From positions 1 to 64,000 of the forward strand of contig JAPLOI010000019.1 in assembly GCA_026400815.1 (NCBI GenBank): a stretch of DNA of 64,000 nucleotides, given 5' to 3'. Position 1 is the stretch's first letter, and each line of letters begins with the position of its first letter. The DNA is from Alphaproteobacteria bacterium (GTDB taxonomy: Bacteria > Pseudomonadota > Alphaproteobacteria > Acetobacterales > Acetobacteraceae). A program made the translations under genes and the position numbers. The notes beneath the pieces are model-generated. The model was not told where the DNA came from. It saw nothing but the letters and a program-made list of their open reading frames with translations, and ran no database searches. Positions 36,294 through 46,319 of this stretch are shown here, piece by piece.

Positions 36294-37907
36294 ATGCCAA
36301 CCGCCGCCGAAACCCTCGTCGCCTTCCTCGCCCAGCAGGGCGTCACCCGGGCCTTCTGCGTCCCCGGTGAATCCTATGTCGCCGTGCTGGATGCCCTGCA
36401 CGCCCACCCCAGCATCGACCTCGTCACCTGCCGTCACGAATCCGGCGCTGGCTTCATGGCCATGGCCGATGCCCGCCTGACCGGCGTGCCGGGCGTCGCC
36501 CTGGTCAGCCGCGGCCCCGGCGCCTGCAACGCCAGCATCGCGGTGCACACCGCCATGCAGGATTCCGTTCCGCTCCTGCTCATCGTCGGCCAGGTGGAAG
36601 CGCGCGACCTGCGGGCCCGTGCGTTCCAGGAAATCGACTACACCAGGATGTTCGACGGCGTCGCCAAGTTCACCGCCGAGGCCACCAACGCCGATCAGGT
36701 GCCCGAGCTGATCTCCCGCGCCTGGGCCGCCATGCTGACCGGCATCCCTGGCCCCGCCGTGCTCGCCCTGCCGGAAGACATCCTCGCCGAAGCCTGCACC
36801 CGCACGCCCCTCGCCCCGGTCCTCTCCAGCGACGCCGCCCCCTCCCCTGATACCGCGGACCAACTCGCCGAACTCCTGCGCGGCGCCGAGCGCCCCATCG
36901 TCATTGCCGGCGGCGACCTGGACCGCCCCGGCGGGCGCGAGGAGCTATTGGCCTTCGCCGAACGCTGGCAACTCCCGGTCGCCGTCAGCTTCCGCCGTCA
37001 GGACCTCTTCCCCAACGCCCATCCGCTCTACGCCGGGGACATGGGCCTCTCCAACCCCAAGCCGCAGCGCGACGCCTTCGCCTGCGCCGACCTGATCCTC
37101 GCCCTCGGCACCCGCCTCGGCGACATCACCACCCAGGGCTACAGCTTCCCCGAACCCGGCCAGCGCCTGGTCCATGTCTGCCCCGACGCCTCCTGGCTCG
37201 GCTGGCGCTTTGAAACCCACCTGGCCCTGGCCGTCCACGCGCTGCCGACCATCGCTGCCCTCTCTGCCCGCAACGCCGCCGCCCCGCCCGGCCGCGCCGC
37301 CTGGAACGCCGAACTCCGCGCCCTGCACAGCGCCGATGCCGCCTGGACGCCGCGCACGGCCGACGACGGCGTGGTCTTCCCCAACCTCGTCGCCGCCCTC
37401 GGCCCGCATCTGCCCGCGGACGCCATCGTCACGCTCGATGCCGGAACTTTCGGCGCGCCCTTCTACCGCAAGATCGCCTGGAAGCTGGGCCAGCGCCTGC
37501 TTGCCCCCATCGCCGGCTCCATGGGCTACGGCATGCCCGCCGCCGTTGCCGCCGCCCTGCGCCACCCCGGCCGACCCGTCATCTGCGCCGTGGGCGATGG
37601 TGGCTTCCTGATGACCGGCAGCGAACTCGCCGTCGCCGCCGCCCGCGGTGCGCCGCTGAAGGTGCTGCTCAGCGAAAACGGCAGCTACGCCTCCATCCGC
37701 ATCCACCAGGAACGCGCCCACCCCGGCCGCACCAGCGGCACCGACCTGGTGAACCCCGACCTCGCCCTGATGGGCAAAGCCTATGGCTATCCCGTGATGG
37801 TGGTGCGTGAGGAATCCGAAATTCCGGCGCTGATCGAGGCGCTCACGGCACCGGGGCCGTTGTTCGCCGTGGTCCACTCTTCCTTGCGTGCGGTGTTGCC
37901 GAAGTAA
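36294..37907 (+). CDS. Thiamine pyrophosphate-dependent enzyme, acetolactate synthase-like
   Basis: The 537-residue protein has the N-terminal PYR domain with the cofactor-activating Glu (TCRHESGAGFMAMADARLTG). The middle domain and C-terminal PP domain follow, the latter with the TPP-binding motif GDGGFLMTGSELAVA extending to ENGSYASIR. It resembles acetolactate synthase, benzoylformate decarboxylase and sulfoacetaldehyde acetyltransferase-type proteins; the substrate is not evident. I chose the ATG at 36294 by the domain start. It is followed by a full B-central-A hairpin module. Confidence 0.85.
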   Translation: MPTAAETLVAFLAQQGVTRAFCVPGESYVAVLDALHAHPSIDLVTCRHESGAGFMAMADARLTGVPGVALVSRGPGACNASIAVHTAMQDSVPLLLIVGQVEARDLRARAFQEIDYTRMFDGVAKFTAEATNADQVPELISRAWAAMLTGIPGPAVLALPEDILAEACTRTPLAPVLSSDAAPSPDTADQLAELLRGAERPIVIAGGDLDRPGGREELLAFAERWQLPVAVSFRRQDLFPNAHPLYAGDMGLSNPKPQRDAFACADLILALGTRLGDITTQGYSFPEPGQRLVHVCPDASWLGWRFETHLALAVHALPTIAALSARNAAAPPGRAAWNAELRALHSADAAWTPRTADDGVVFPNLVAALGPHLPADAIVTLDAGTFGAPFYRKIAWKLGQRLLAPIAGSMGYGMPAAVAAALRHPGRPVICAVGDGGFLMTGSELAVAAARGAPLKVLLSENGSYASIRIHQERAHPGRTSGTDLVNPDLALMGKAYGYPVMVVREESEIPALIEALTAPGPLFAVVHSSLRAVLPK

Positions 37908-37911
37908 GCGC

Positions 37912-38028
37912 GTTCTTTTTTGGAAAAAAAGAACCAAAAAACTTTTATCCATTTGGTGCGGAGAAACTCGGCCTCTTCGCACCAAGCGGACAAAAGTCTT
38001 TTTGCTTCGTTTTCTTCAGAAAAAGAAG
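37912..38028. repeat. Three-hairpin intergenic module, site 3 (reverse orientation)
   Basis: It consists of a B hairpin (37912-37934, GTTCTTTTTT/AAAAAAGAAC), a central hairpin (37953-37964 with 37974-37985, 11 of 12 pairs plus a wobble) and an A hairpin (38005-38028, CTTCGTTTTC/GAAAAAGAAG). It fills the gap between two convergent genes, 5 nt from one stop and 7 nt from the other. It probably works as a two-way transcription end. Confidence 0.7.
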
Positions 38029-38034
38029 ACTTCC

Positions 38035-39486
38035 TTACCCTAGCTTCGCCTTCAGCGCCGCATTGACCAAGGCGGGGTTCCCTTTCCCCGCCATCGCCTT
38101 CATCACATTGCCCACGAAGAACCCGAACAGCTTATCCTTGCCGGAGCGGTATTCCGCCACCTTCTCCGGGTTGGCCGCGATCACCGCATCCACCGCGGCA
38201 TCGATCGCCCCGGTATCCGTCACCTGCCGCAGCCCGCGCTCATCCACGATGGCGGCCGGGCCCTTGCCGGTTTCCACCATCGCCTCGAACACCTCCTTGG
38301 CGATCTTCCCGTTGATGGTGCTGTCCGCCATCAGGTCCAGCAATTGGCCCAGCGCGGCGGCCGACACCGGCGGATCTTCGATCGTGCGCCCGGTGCGGTT
38401 CATCGCCGCGAAGAAATCGCCGGTCACCCAGTTCGCCGCGATCTTGGCATCACGGCCCTTGGCAACGCCTTCGAAGAACAGCGCCGTCGCCTGCTCCGCC
38501 ACCAGCACGCCGGCGTCGTAGCGGGAGAGCCCGTACTCCGCCATGAACCGCGCCTGCTTGGCATCCGGCAGTTCCGGTAGTGCGGCCTTCAGCCCGTCCA
38601 CCCAGCCCTGCTCCAGCACCACCGGCAACAGGTCCGGATCGGGGAAGTAGCGGTAGTCGTGCGCATCCTCCTTGGAGCGCATGGAGCGGGTTTCGCCCCG
38701 GTTCGGGTCGAACAGCCGGGTTTCCTGCTGCACCTCGCCGCCGCCTTCCCACACCGCGATCTGCCGCAGCGCCTCCACCTCCACCGCCTGCATCACGAAG
38801 CGCACGGAGTTGACGTTCTTCACCTCGCAGCGCGTGCGATACGCCTCGCCGGCCTTGCGCACCGAAACGTTCACGTCGGCCCGCAGCGAGCCTTCCTCCA
38901 TGTTCCCGTCGCAGGTGCCGAGGTAGCGCAGGATGGAGCGCAGCTTCTTGACGTACGCCCCCGCTTCCTCCGGCGAGCGGATATCCGGCTCGCTCACGAT
39001 CTCCATCAGCGCCACGCCGGAGCGGTTGAGGTCGATGAAGCTCTTGGTCGGGTGCTGGTCATGCACGGATTTGCCGGCATCCTGCTCCAGATGCAGCCGC
39101 GTGATCCCCACCTCCTTGGTGGACCCATCCGCAAGCTCGATCTCCACCACGCCGGTGCCCACGATCGGGTGCTCGAACTGGCTGATCTGGTAGCCCTGCG
39201 GCAGGTCCGCGTAGAAATAGTTCTTCCGGTCGAACCGGCTGACAAGGTTGATCTGCGCGTTCAACCCCAGCCCGGTCCGCACCGCCTGGGCGATCGCCTC
39301 GCGGTTCGGCACCGGCAGCATCCCGGGAAACGCCGCGTCCACGAAGCTCACCTGCGAGTTCGGGCTCGCGCCATACGCGGTGGCCGCCCCGCTGAACAGC
39401 TTGGATTGGCTGATCACCTGGGCATGAACCTCCAGGCCCACCACCACTTCCCACGGCCCCGTGGAACCCTCGATCGTATAGGCCAT
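38035..39486 (-). CDS. gatB: Asp-tRNA(Asn)/Glu-tRNA(Gln) amidotransferase subunit B
   Basis: The 483-residue protein has the GatB kinase-like domain ([53 protein letters not shown]). The C-terminal tRNA-binding YqeY-like domain is about residues 335-480. GatB activates the misacylated tRNA for amidation. I chose the ATG at 39486 by family start; the 50 residues upstream in frame overlap gatA and are not conserved. It is the last gene of gatC-gatA-gatB. Confidence 0.96.
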   Translation of the reverse strand: MAYTIEGSTGPWEVVVGLEVHAQVISQSKLFSGAATAYGASPNSQVSFVDAAFPGMLPVPNREAIAQAVRTGLGLNAQINLVSRFDRKNYFYADLPQGYQISQFEHPIVGTGVVEIELADGSTKEVGITRLHLEQDAGKSVHDQHPTKSFIDLNRSGVALMEIVSEPDIRSPEEAGAYVKKLRSILRYLGTCDGNMEEGSLRADVNVSVRKAGEAYRTRCEVKNVNSVRFVMQAVEVEALRQIAVWEGGGEVQQETRLFDPNRGETRSMRSKEDAHDYRYFPDPDLLPVVLEQGWVDGLKAALPELPDAKQARFMAEYGLSRYDAGVLVAEQATALFFEGVAKGRDAKIAANWVTGDFFAAMNRTGRTIEDPPVSAAALGQLLDLMADSTINGKIAKEVFEAMVETGKGPAAIVDERGLRQVTDTGAIDAAVDAVIAANPEKVAEYRSGKDKLFGFFVGNVMKAMAGKGNPALVNAALKAKLG

Positions 39487-39490
39487 CGCC

Positions 39491-40978
39491 TTATCCCCCC
39501 GCCCCGGCGCCAGCCCGAATGCCGGGCAGCGCGGTGAAGCCCGCCGCCCGCTCCAGCGCCGCACCCACGGCGAACACCGTCTCTTCGTCGAACGGGCGGC
39601 CCAAGACCTGCAACCCCAGCGGCAGCCCCTGCGCATCCAGCCCCGCCGGCACGGAAAGCCCGGGAATGCCGCTCATGTTCGCTGGCACGGTGAAGATGTC
39701 GTTCAGATACATCGTAATGGGATCATCCATCTTCTCGCCCTGCGCGAACGCGGCCGAAGGCGCCGTCGGCGTCACCAGCGCATCCACCGTCCGGAACACG
39801 TCGGTGAAATCCTTCAGGATGAGCGCCCGCACCTTCTGTGCCTTGAGGTAATAGGCATCGTAGTATCCGGCCGAGAGCACATAGGTCCCGATCAGCACTC
39901 GCCGCCGCACCTCCGCCCCGAACCCTTCGGCGCGCGTGTTTTCGTACAGCGAGGCCAAATCCTCCCCCGCCGTCCGCGCCCCGAACCGCACGCCGTCATA
40001 GCGCGCGAGGTTCGAAGACGCCTCCGCCGGCGCCACGATGTAGTATGTCGCCAGCCCATACTTCGTGTGCGGCAGGGAGACATCGACAATCTCCGCCCCC
40101 GCCTCGCGCAGCCAGCCCAGCCCCTGCTGCCACAGCGCCTCGATCTCGGCCGGCATGCCCTCGGAGCGATACTCCTTCGGCACGCCAATCCGCAGCCCCT
40201 TCACGCCCCGCCGGCAGGCGGCGGCGAAATCCGGCACCGGCAGATCCGCACTGGTGGAATCCTTCGGATCGAACCCGGCCATCGATCGCAGCAGGATCGC
40301 CGCATCCTCCACATTGCGCGCCACCGGCCCCGCCTGGTCCAGCGAGGACGCGAACGCCACCACCCCCCAGCGCGAGCAGCGCCCATAGGTCGGCTTGATC
40401 CCGGTGATGCCGCAGAAGCTCGCCGGCTGGCGGATCGACCCACCGGTATCCGTCGCCGTCGCCCCCAGCGCGATCCGCGCCGACACCGCCGCGGCCGACC
40501 CGCCGGAGGAGCCACCCGGCACCAGCGCCCGGTTATCCCCCCGCCGCGTCCACGGCGAGGTCACCGGCCCGAAGGCGCTGGTCATGTTGGAGGAGCCCAT
40601 GGCGAACTCATCCATATTCGCCTTGCCCAGGAAGATCGCCCCGTCGCGCAGCAGATTCGCCGTCACGGTGCTCTCATAGGGCGGAATGAATGGCTCCAGG
40701 ATGCGGCTGCCCGCCGTGGTGCGCACGCCCTGGGTGCAGAACAGGTCCTTGATCGCCAGCGGAATCCCCGCCAACGGCCCGGCATCGCCACGCGCCAATG
40801 CCGCATCCGCCGCCAGCGCCTGTGCCCGCGCCGCCTCGCCTGTTACGAGCACATAGGCGTTCAGCTTCGGGTTCACCGCCTCGATCGCCGCGAGATACGC
40901 GTCGGTCAGCTCCACGGCGGAAAACTTGCGTGCCCGCAGCCCGTCGCGGGCCTCGGCCAAAGTCAGATCGGTCAGCAT
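39491..40978 (-). CDS. gatA: Asp-tRNA(Asn)/Glu-tRNA(Gln) amidotransferase subunit A
   Basis: The 495-residue amidase-signature protein has the Lys-Ser-Ser triad in context ([30 protein letters not shown]-like [13 protein letters not shown]). It releases ammonia from glutamine for the amidotransferase complex. Its ATG overlaps the gatC stop (TGATG); a GTG one codon upstream is also possible. It lies 4 nt before gatB. Confidence 0.96.
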   Translation of the reverse strand: MLTDLTLAEARDGLRARKFSAVELTDAYLAAIEAVNPKLNAYVLVTGEAARAQALAADAALARGDAGPLAGIPLAIKDLFCTQGVRTTAGSRILEPFIPPYESTVTANLLRDGAIFLGKANMDEFAMGSSNMTSAFGPVTSPWTRRGDNRALVPGGSSGGSAAAVSARIALGATATDTGGSIRQPASFCGITGIKPTYGRCSRWGVVAFASSLDQAGPVARNVEDAAILLRSMAGFDPKDSTSADLPVPDFAAACRRGVKGLRIGVPKEYRSEGMPAEIEALWQQGLGWLREAGAEIVDVSLPHTKYGLATYYIVAPAEASSNLARYDGVRFGARTAGEDLASLYENTRAEGFGAEVRRRVLIGTYVLSAGYYDAYYLKAQKVRALILKDFTDVFRTVDALVTPTAPSAAFAQGEKMDDPITMYLNDIFTVPANMSGIPGLSVPAGLDAQGLPLGLQVLGRPFDEETVFAVGAALERAAGFTALPGIRAGAGAGG

Positions 40979-41265
40979 CACTCAACCACCTTCGGCACCG
41001 CGAAAAATTCGCCATTGCGGTCGGGCGCATTGCCCAGCACCGCATCCGCGATCCCGCCATCGCTCACCACATCCTCGCGCAGCCGCAGCGCCATCTGCGT
41101 ACCGCCGGTCAGCGGTTCCACGCCGGTCACGTCCACCTCATTGAGCTGCTCGATCCAGCCCAGGATGGAATTCAGGTCCGTGCGCAGCGCCTCCACCTGG
41201 GCCTCATCCACGCGGATGCGGGCCAGTTTGGCGATGCGGCGAACGGTCGCGGGGTCGAGCGACAT
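40978..41265 (-). CDS. gatC: Asp-tRNA(Asn)/Glu-tRNA(Gln) amidotransferase subunit C
   Basis: The 95-residue GatC has the typical N-terminus [16 protein letters not shown] and the C-terminal [21 protein letters not shown]. It stabilises the GatA-GatB interaction. The much longer in-frame ORF upstream of this ATG lies antisense to ruvX and is spurious. It is divergent from ruvX with about 45 nt between the starts. Confidence 0.94.
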   Translation of the reverse strand: MSLDPATVRRIAKLARIRVDEAQVEALRTDLNSILGWIEQLNEVDVTGVEPLTGGTQMALRLREDVVSDGGIADAVLGNAPDRNGEFFAVPKVVE

Positions 41266-41310
41266 TTCTTTTCCTTGGCGGTCGTGGGGCGGCGGACCAT
41301 AAACGTGCCC

Positions 41311-41784
41311 ATGCCGCTCTTCAACATGACCGACCTGCGCGCCCAGCTCCTGCCGGGCCACCGTCTCCTGGGCATCGACCCCGGGGCCAAATCCATCGGC
41401 CTCGCCTTGTCCGATGTCACCCTCATGCTCGCCACCCCGCACTCCACCCTGCGGCGGGACAAGCTGAAGGTAAACGCCGCCTCCATCGCCCGTATCGCCC
41501 AGAAGGAGGGTGTCGGCGGCCTCGTCCTCGGCCTGCCGCTGTCCATGGACGGCACCGCCGGCCCCGCCGCCCAGGCGGCACGGGACTGGGCCCATGCCAT
41601 GTCCACCGAAACCGGCCTGCCCGCCGCCCTGTGGGATGAGCGGCTCTCCACCAGCGCCGTCAACCGCTTCCTGATCCAGGAAGCCGACATGACCCGCAAG
41701 CGCCGTGCCGAGGTGGTGGACCGCATGGCCGCCGCCTACCTGCTGCAAGCCGCGCTTGACGCCAGCCGCCCGCAATCCGCATAA
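41311..41784 (+). CDS. ruvX: Putative Holliday junction resolvase / pre-16S rRNA nuclease YqgF
   Basis: The 157-residue RNase H-fold protein has the conserved acidic and active-site motifs LGIDPGAKSIGLALSD, LGLPLSMDG, WDERLSTSAV and VVDRMAAAYLLQ. The family processes pre-16S rRNA 5' ends and was earlier proposed to resolve Holliday junctions. A second ATG at 41326 is a possible start. Confidence 0.93.
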   Translation: MPLFNMTDLRAQLLPGHRLLGIDPGAKSIGLALSDVTLMLATPHSTLRRDKLKVNAASIARIAQKEGVGGLVLGLPLSMDGTAGPAAQAARDWAHAMSTETGLPAALWDERLSTSAVNRFLIQEADMTRKRRAEVVDRMAAAYLLQAALDASRPQSA

Positions 41785-41819
41785 TCCGGTAGCAAAACAA
41801 TTTTGACTGGAGCGTGACC

Positions 41820-42233
41820 ATGGCGACGATCACCGAAACCGCCCACGCCTTCTTCGAAGCCTGCGAGGCCGGCAAGGGCTGGGCTGCCTGCGCCGAATAC
41901 TGCACGCCAGACGCCACCTTCTCTGCCCAGTCGGAGCCGCTGGTGGATGTGAAGACCCTGTCCGCCTATTGCGAGTGGATGAAGGGCCTGTTCGGCCCGA
42001 TCCCCGATGGCCGCTACGACCTCAAATCCTTCGCCACCGACAACGTGCGCAACAACGTCAGCGCCTATGCCGTGTTTCATGGCACCAACACCGGCGCCGG
42101 CGGCCCGCCCCCCACCGGCAAGGCCGTGGCGACCGACTACGTCTATGTCATGCAGTTCACTGGCGACAAGATCAGCCACATGACCAAGATCTGGCACAGC
42201 GGGCTTGCGCTGCAGCAGCTCGGCTGGGCCTGA
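41820..42233 (+). CDS. NTF2-like / SnoaL-type small protein
   Basis: The 137-residue protein fits the NTF2-like alpha+beta cone fold. It has an N-terminal helix (AHAFFEACEAGKGWAACAEYC), strands around PDATFSAQ, and a C-terminal ISHMTKIWHSGLALQQLGW typical of SnoaL/ester-cyclase-like proteins. No catalytic role can be assigned. It lies 35 nt after ruvX and 13 nt before an A hairpin. Confidence 0.75.
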   Translation: MATITETAHAFFEACEAGKGWAACAEYCTPDATFSAQSEPLVDVKTLSAYCEWMKGLFGPIPDGRYDLKSFATDNVRNNVSAYAVFHGTNTGAGGPPPTGKAVATDYVYVMQFTGDKISHMTKIWHSGLALQQLGWA

Positions 42234-42246
42234 AGGAAGCAGGATT

Positions 42247-42362
42247 CTTCTTTTTCTGAAGAAAAAGAAGCAAAAAGACTTTTATGAAACGATGCGGAGA
42301 GACTCGATCTCTCCGTATCTTAGGAATGAAAGTTTTTTGGTTCTTTTTTTCAAAAAAGAACC
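42247..42362. repeat. Three-hairpin intergenic module, site 4
   Basis: It consists of an A hairpin (42247-42270, perfect 10-bp stem, loop TGAA), a central hairpin (42291-42302 with 42308-42319, 11 of 12 pairs plus a wobble, loop CTCGA) and a B hairpin (42339-42362, 11-bp stem). It fills the gap between the convergent NTF2-like and TetR genes. The central stem shares GCGGAGA and ACTCG with the one at site 3. Confidence 0.72.
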
Positions 42363-42368
42363 GCTTTC

Positions 42369-43016
42369 TTATTTTTCCTTCAGGTAAGCCAACACGGACT
42401 CCACCAGCATCCCCCGATGCCGCGCCCTAAGCGCCGGCGCCAGCGGGTCCTGCCCGAACACGGTGGACAGCGTGTGCCGGTTCGACACGCGGAAGAAGCA
42501 GAACGCCGTCATCAGCAGGTGCACGTCGATCGGCTCGGCGTCGTGCCGGAACACCCCCTCCGCCTGGCCGCGCGCCAGGATCGCGCCGATCGTGCTGATC
42601 ACCGTGGCGTTCAGCCCCTGGATGGTTTCGGAGCGCGCAATGTGGGCGGCGCGGTGGATGTTCTCGATGCTCACCAGCCGCACGAAGCGCGGGTTGGCTT
42701 CCTCGTAGTCGAAGACGAACTCCGCCAGCCGCCGGATTGCCGCCTCGGGCGCCAGCGCCTCCAGGCCCAGCTCGCGCTCGGCGGTACGGATGCCGGCATA
42801 GGCATGTTCCAGCACCGTGCGGTACAGCCCATCCTTGCTGGCGAAGTAGTAGTAGATCATCCGCACCGTGGTGCCGGCCCGCGCCGCGATCGCATCCACC
42901 CGCGCCCCATCCAGCCCGTTGTCGCTGAACTCGATGAAGGCGGCATCCAGAATGCTGCGCTGCGTCGCCACGGGGTCACGGGCACGCCGCACCGGAAGAG
43001 GGGGGGCATCGTTCAT
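42369..43016 (-). CDS. TetR-family transcriptional regulator
   Basis: The 215-residue regulator has an N-terminal helix-turn-helix (ILDAAFIEFSDNGLDGARVDAIAARAGTTVRMIYYYFASKDGLYR) and a C-terminal ligand-binding domain. The conserved EYY-like helix after the HTH is IYYYFASK. An ATG at 43031 would add five residues. It is divergent from an ABC importer operon, and a perfect 24-bp inverted repeat lies between them, so it probably represses both. Confidence 0.9.
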   Translation of the reverse strand: MNDAPPLPVRRARDPVATQRSILDAAFIEFSDNGLDGARVDAIAARAGTTVRMIYYYFASKDGLYRTVLEHAYAGIRTAERELGLEALAPEAAIRRLAEFVFDYEEANPRFVRLVSIENIHRAAHIARSETIQGLNATVISTIGAILARGQAEGVFRHDAEPIDVHLLMTAFCFFRVSNRHTLSTVFGQDPLAPALRARHRGMLVESVLAYLKEK

Positions 43017-43065
43017 GCCGCCTTGTCCCATGCTGCCACCGCCCTGCCTACCCGGCCGGTTGACT

Positions 43066-43089
43066 TGAATTAAGCGCTTACTTAATTCA
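43066..43089. promoter_or_regulatory. Perfect inverted repeat, probable TetR operator
   Basis: Nine-base arms TGAATTAAG and CTTAATTCA are separated by CGCTTA, in the divergent region between the tetR start and the importer start. It overlaps a TTGACT -35-like box (43060-43065) reading toward the importer. It is markedly AT-rich for this genome. Confidence 0.72.
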
Positions 43090-43133
43090 CCCCCAGTGCC
43101 CGCACACCACCGCGCGGGCAACGGGGAAACGTC

Positions 43134-43802
43134 TTGGGCCACAGCCTGGATTTCAGCGTGGTGTACGACAACGCGCCGGCGCTGCTCTGGGGCTGCCTCG
43201 GTACCATCGGCCTCGCTTTGGCCGGCATGGCGCTCGCCCTCGTCATCGGCCTCCTCGGCGTGCTCGCCCGCGCCTCCCGCTTCGCACCCCTTCGCATCGC
43301 GACGGTCGCCTTCATCGAGGTGATCCGCAACACGCCTTTCCTGGTGCAGATCTTCTTCATCTTCTTCGTGCTGCCCTATGCCGGGCTGCGGCTGAACCCC
43401 ACTATCACCGCCATCATCGCGCTCGGCATCAACGGCGGCGCCTATGCCATCGAGATCATCCGCGGCGGCGTGCAATCCATCCCGCGCGGCCAGATCGAAG
43501 CCGGCCTCGCCCTCGGCCTGCACCGGCTGCAGGTCTTTCGCCTCGTCGTCCTCCGCCCCGCCCTGCGCGCGATCTACCCGGCGCTGACCTCGCAGTTCGT
43601 GCTGCTCACCCTCACCACCTCCATCTGCACCTCGGTCGCGGCGTATGAGCTCACCTCGGTGGCCCAGCGCATCGAAAGCGACAGCTTCCGCAGTTTCGAG
43701 GTCTATTTCAGCATCACCTTCCTCTACCTCGCCATGTCCTGGCTGCTGATGACCGGTTTCGCCGCCATTGCCGGCCGCGCCTTTGCGTGGCCGACGAGAT
43801 GA
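43134..43802 (+). CDS. Amino-acid ABC transporter permease (HisM/GlnP type)
   Basis: The 222-residue membrane protein has the polar-amino-acid permease signature (FIEVIRNTPFLVQIFFIFFVLP) and the EAA loop (GQIEAGLALGLHRLQVFRLVVLRPALR). It starts with TTG at 43134; no upstream ATG fits. It overlaps the next permease by an ATGA. It is the first gene of an importer operon controlled by the adjacent TetR regulator. Confidence 0.88.
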   Translation: MGHSLDFSVVYDNAPALLWGCLGTIGLALAGMALALVIGLLGVLARASRFAPLRIATVAFIEVIRNTPFLVQIFFIFFVLPYAGLRLNPTITAIIALGINGGAYAIEIIRGGVQSIPRGQIEAGLALGLHRLQVFRLVVLRPALRAIYPALTSQFVLLTLTTSICTSVAAYELTSVAQRIESDSFRSFEVYFSITFLYLAMSWLLMTGFAAIAGRAFAWPTR

Positions 43803-44452
43803 TCACCAGCTTCGGCCTGCCCCAGTTCGGCTTCCTGCTGACGGGCCTGCAATGGACGCTGGCGCTCACCGCCATCGCGCTGGTCGGCGGCGGCATTGCC
43901 GGCCTGGCCATCGCGCTCGCCCGCGTCGCCCGCAACCCCTGGCTCTGGCGCAGTGCCGCCGGCTACATCGCGCTGTTCCAGGGCACGCCGCTGCTGATGC
44001 AGTTGTTCGTCGTCTATTACGGCCTCGGCCTGCTCGGCCTGAAGCTGCCGGCCTGGGCGGCCGTGGCCATCGGCTTCACCCTGAACGCCAGCGCCTTCCT
44101 GGGCGACATCTGGCGCGGCGCCATCCAGGCCGTGCCGCACGGCCAGGCGGAAGCCGCCAGCGCGCTGGGCCTGCGCTACGCCGCCCGCATGCGCCACGTG
44201 GTGCTGCCGCAGGCCCTGCGCATCGCCCAGCCGGCGACGGTCGGCTACCTCGTCCAGCTCATCAAGGGCACCTCGCTCGCCGCCATCGTCGGCTTCATCG
44301 AGCTGGCCCGCGCCGGCCAGATCGTCGCCAATCAGACCCATTCGCCGCTGCTCGTCTATGGCGTGGTCGGCGCGCTCTACTTCGCCATCTGCTGGCCGCT
44401 CTCGCTCTACAGCGCCCGGCTCGAAACCCGTCTGGCCGTCGCGGCGCGATAG
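43799..44452 (+). CDS. Amino-acid ABC transporter permease (HisQ/GlnP type)
   Basis: The 217-residue permease has GYIALFQGTPLLMQLFVVYYG and the EAA loop GQAEAASALGLRYAARMRHVVLPQALR. It pairs with the preceding permease. I chose the ATG that overlaps the previous stop; a GTG at 43787 is also in frame. No ATP-binding subunit gene follows, so an ATPase must come from elsewhere in the genome. Confidence 0.88.
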   Translation: MITSFGLPQFGFLLTGLQWTLALTAIALVGGGIAGLAIALARVARNPWLWRSAAGYIALFQGTPLLMQLFVVYYGLGLLGLKLPAWAAVAIGFTLNASAFLGDIWRGAIQAVPHGQAEAASALGLRYAARMRHVVLPQALRIAQPATVGYLVQLIKGTSLAAIVGFIELARAGQIVANQTHSPLLVYGVVGALYFAICWPLSLYSARLETRLAVAAR

Positions 44453-44482
44453 CCGGCCCATGAAACCCCAGGGAGACCACGC

Positions 44483-45304
44483 ATGACCCAAACCCGCCGC
44501 CACCTGCTCACCGGTGCCGCAATCGGCGCCGCCGCCCTCCTGCTGCCTCGCGCCGCCGCCGCCGACACGGTGGCCGAGGTCAAGAAGCGCGGAAAAATCA
44601 TCATCGGCATCCAGGGCGACAACCCGCCCTTCGGCTTCGTCAACTCGCAGGGCGTGCAGGATGGCTACGATGCCGATGTCGGCCGCCTGTTTGCCGCCCA
44701 TCTCGGCGTGCAGGCCGAGTTCATGCCGCTCGCGGTCGCCAACCGCATTCCGGCGCTCACCACCGGGCGTGTGGACGTGCTGTTCGCCACCATGGCCATG
44801 CTGCCGGATCGCGCCAAGGCGGTGCAGTACAGCCGCCCCTACGTCTCCAACTACATCACCCTCGTCGCGCCAAAGACCACAGTGGTGAAGGCCAATGCCG
44901 ACATGGGCAAGCTCACCATCGGCGTGCCGCGCTCCTCCGTGCAGGACACGCAGATCACCAACAACGCGCCGGCCGGCACCACCATCCGCCGCTTCGACGA
45001 CGACGCGGCGACCATCCAGGCCATGCTGTCCGGCCAGGTGGAGGCCGTGGGCGGCAACATGTTCTACGTGCAGCGCCTGAACGCGGTGAAGCCGGGCATG
45101 TTCGAGGACAAGATCGAGTTCACCCGCCTGCATAACGGCGCCTGCTCGCGCCTCGGGGACCGCGAGATGAACGCTGCCCTGAACGACTTCCTCGGGAAGG
45201 CCCTGGCCGCCGGCCAGCTCGATGCGCCGTACCAGAAGTGGTTCAACATGAAGCCGCCGAGCTTCCCCACCTCGGTTGAGGGCGTGCCCTTCACCGTCTC
45301 CTGA
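44483..45304 (+). CDS. Amino-acid ABC transporter substrate-binding protein
   Basis: The 273-residue family 3 solute-binding protein has a signal sequence beginning MTQTRRHLLTGAAIGAA (Tat-like double Arg). The mature domain follows (GKIIIGIQGDNPPFGFVNSQGVQDGYDADVGRLFAAHLG). The Asp and Arg pair that often binds the alpha-amino and carboxyl groups is suggested by DGYDADV. It lies 30 nt after the permease and probably feeds it. Confidence 0.9.
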   Translation: MTQTRRHLLTGAAIGAAALLLPRAAAADTVAEVKKRGKIIIGIQGDNPPFGFVNSQGVQDGYDADVGRLFAAHLGVQAEFMPLAVANRIPALTTGRVDVLFATMAMLPDRAKAVQYSRPYVSNYITLVAPKTTVVKANADMGKLTIGVPRSSVQDTQITNNAPAGTTIRRFDDDAATIQAMLSGQVEAVGGNMFYVQRLNAVKPGMFEDKIEFTRLHNGACSRLGDREMNAALNDFLGKALAAGQLDAPYQKWFNMKPPSFPTSVEGVPFTVS

Positions 45305-45305
45305 C

Positions 45306-46319
45306 GTGACACGGCTGCGCCTCGCCCTGGTCGGCGCCGGTCTGATCGGCCGGCGCCACGCCGCCCATATCCAGGCCGACCCCGGCCTGGTGCTCTCCGC
45401 CGTGATCGATCCCGCGGCGGAGGCCCAGGCCTGGGCCGAGGGGCAGGGCGCCGCCTGGCACCCCACGCTCGATGCGCTGCTGTCCGGCACCCCGCCGGAC
45501 GGCGCCATCCTCGCCACCCCCAACGCCCTGCACGTGCCCCAGGCTCTCGCTTTGGTCGCAGCTGGCATCCCGATGCTGGTGGAAAAGCCGATCGCCGACA
45601 GCGTGGAGGCGGCCGAACGCCTCGTCGCCGCCGCGGCGGCAAAGGGCGTGCCGTTGCTCGTCGGCCACCACCGCCGCCACAACCCGATCATCGCAGCCGC
45701 CAAGCAGGCGATCGACGCGGGCCGCCTCGGCCGCCTCACCGCCATCCACGCCACCTGCTGGCTCGCCAAGCCGCCCGGCTATTTCGAAACCCCCTGGCGC
45801 CGCCAGCCCGGCGCCGGCCCGGTGCTGATCAACCTGATCCACGACATCGACCTGCTGCGCCATCTCTGCGGCGACATCACCGACGTCCAGGCCATGGCCA
45901 GCAATGCCGTGCGCGGCCACCCGGTGGAGGAAACCGCCACCGCCCTGCTGCGCTTCGCCAACGGCGCGCTGGGCACCCTCACCGTGTCTGACACGGTGGC
46001 CGCCCCCTGGAGCTGGGAGTTCACCAGCGGCGAGAACCCGGCCTACACCCGCACCACGGAGAGCTGTTACCTGATCGGCGGCACCGAGGCCTCGCTCTCC
46101 CTGCCCGATCTCCGCCTTTGGCGCCACGAGGGCACACCGGACTGGTGGCGCCCGCTCCACGCCGAGGCCCTCTCGGCCGCCGAAGCCGATCCCCTCGCCC
46201 GCCAGCTGCGCCACTTCGCCGAGGTGATCCAGGGCCGCGCCACGCCGCTCGTCTCCGGCCAGGACGGGCTGGAGGCGCTGCGTGTCGTCGCCCGTATCCA
46301 TCAGGCGTCCCGCGCATGA
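45306..46319 (+). CDS. Gfo/Idh/MocA-family NAD(P)-dependent oxidoreductase
   Basis: The 337-residue protein has an N-terminal Rossmann motif (LALVGAGLIGRRHAAHIQ), the EKPI motif (MLVEKPIADSVEAAERL) and a C-terminal domain with LINLIHDIDLLRHLCGDI; the HDID segment carries the usual catalytic His. It starts with GTG, one base after the preceding stop. The substrate is probably a polyol or sugar-acid derivative, and its position suggests it acts on the imported compound. Confidence 0.87.
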   Translation: MTRLRLALVGAGLIGRRHAAHIQADPGLVLSAVIDPAAEAQAWAEGQGAAWHPTLDALLSGTPPDGAILATPNALHVPQALALVAAGIPMLVEKPIADSVEAAERLVAAAAAKGVPLLVGHHRRHNPIIAAAKQAIDAGRLGRLTAIHATCWLAKPPGYFETPWRRQPGAGPVLINLIHDIDLLRHLCGDITDVQAMASNAVRGHPVEETATALLRFANGALGTLTVSDTVAAPWSWEFTSGENPAYTRTTESCYLIGGTEASLSLPDLRLWRHEGTPDWWRPLHAEALSAAEADPLARQLRHFAEVIQGRATPLVSGQDGLEALRVVARIHQASRA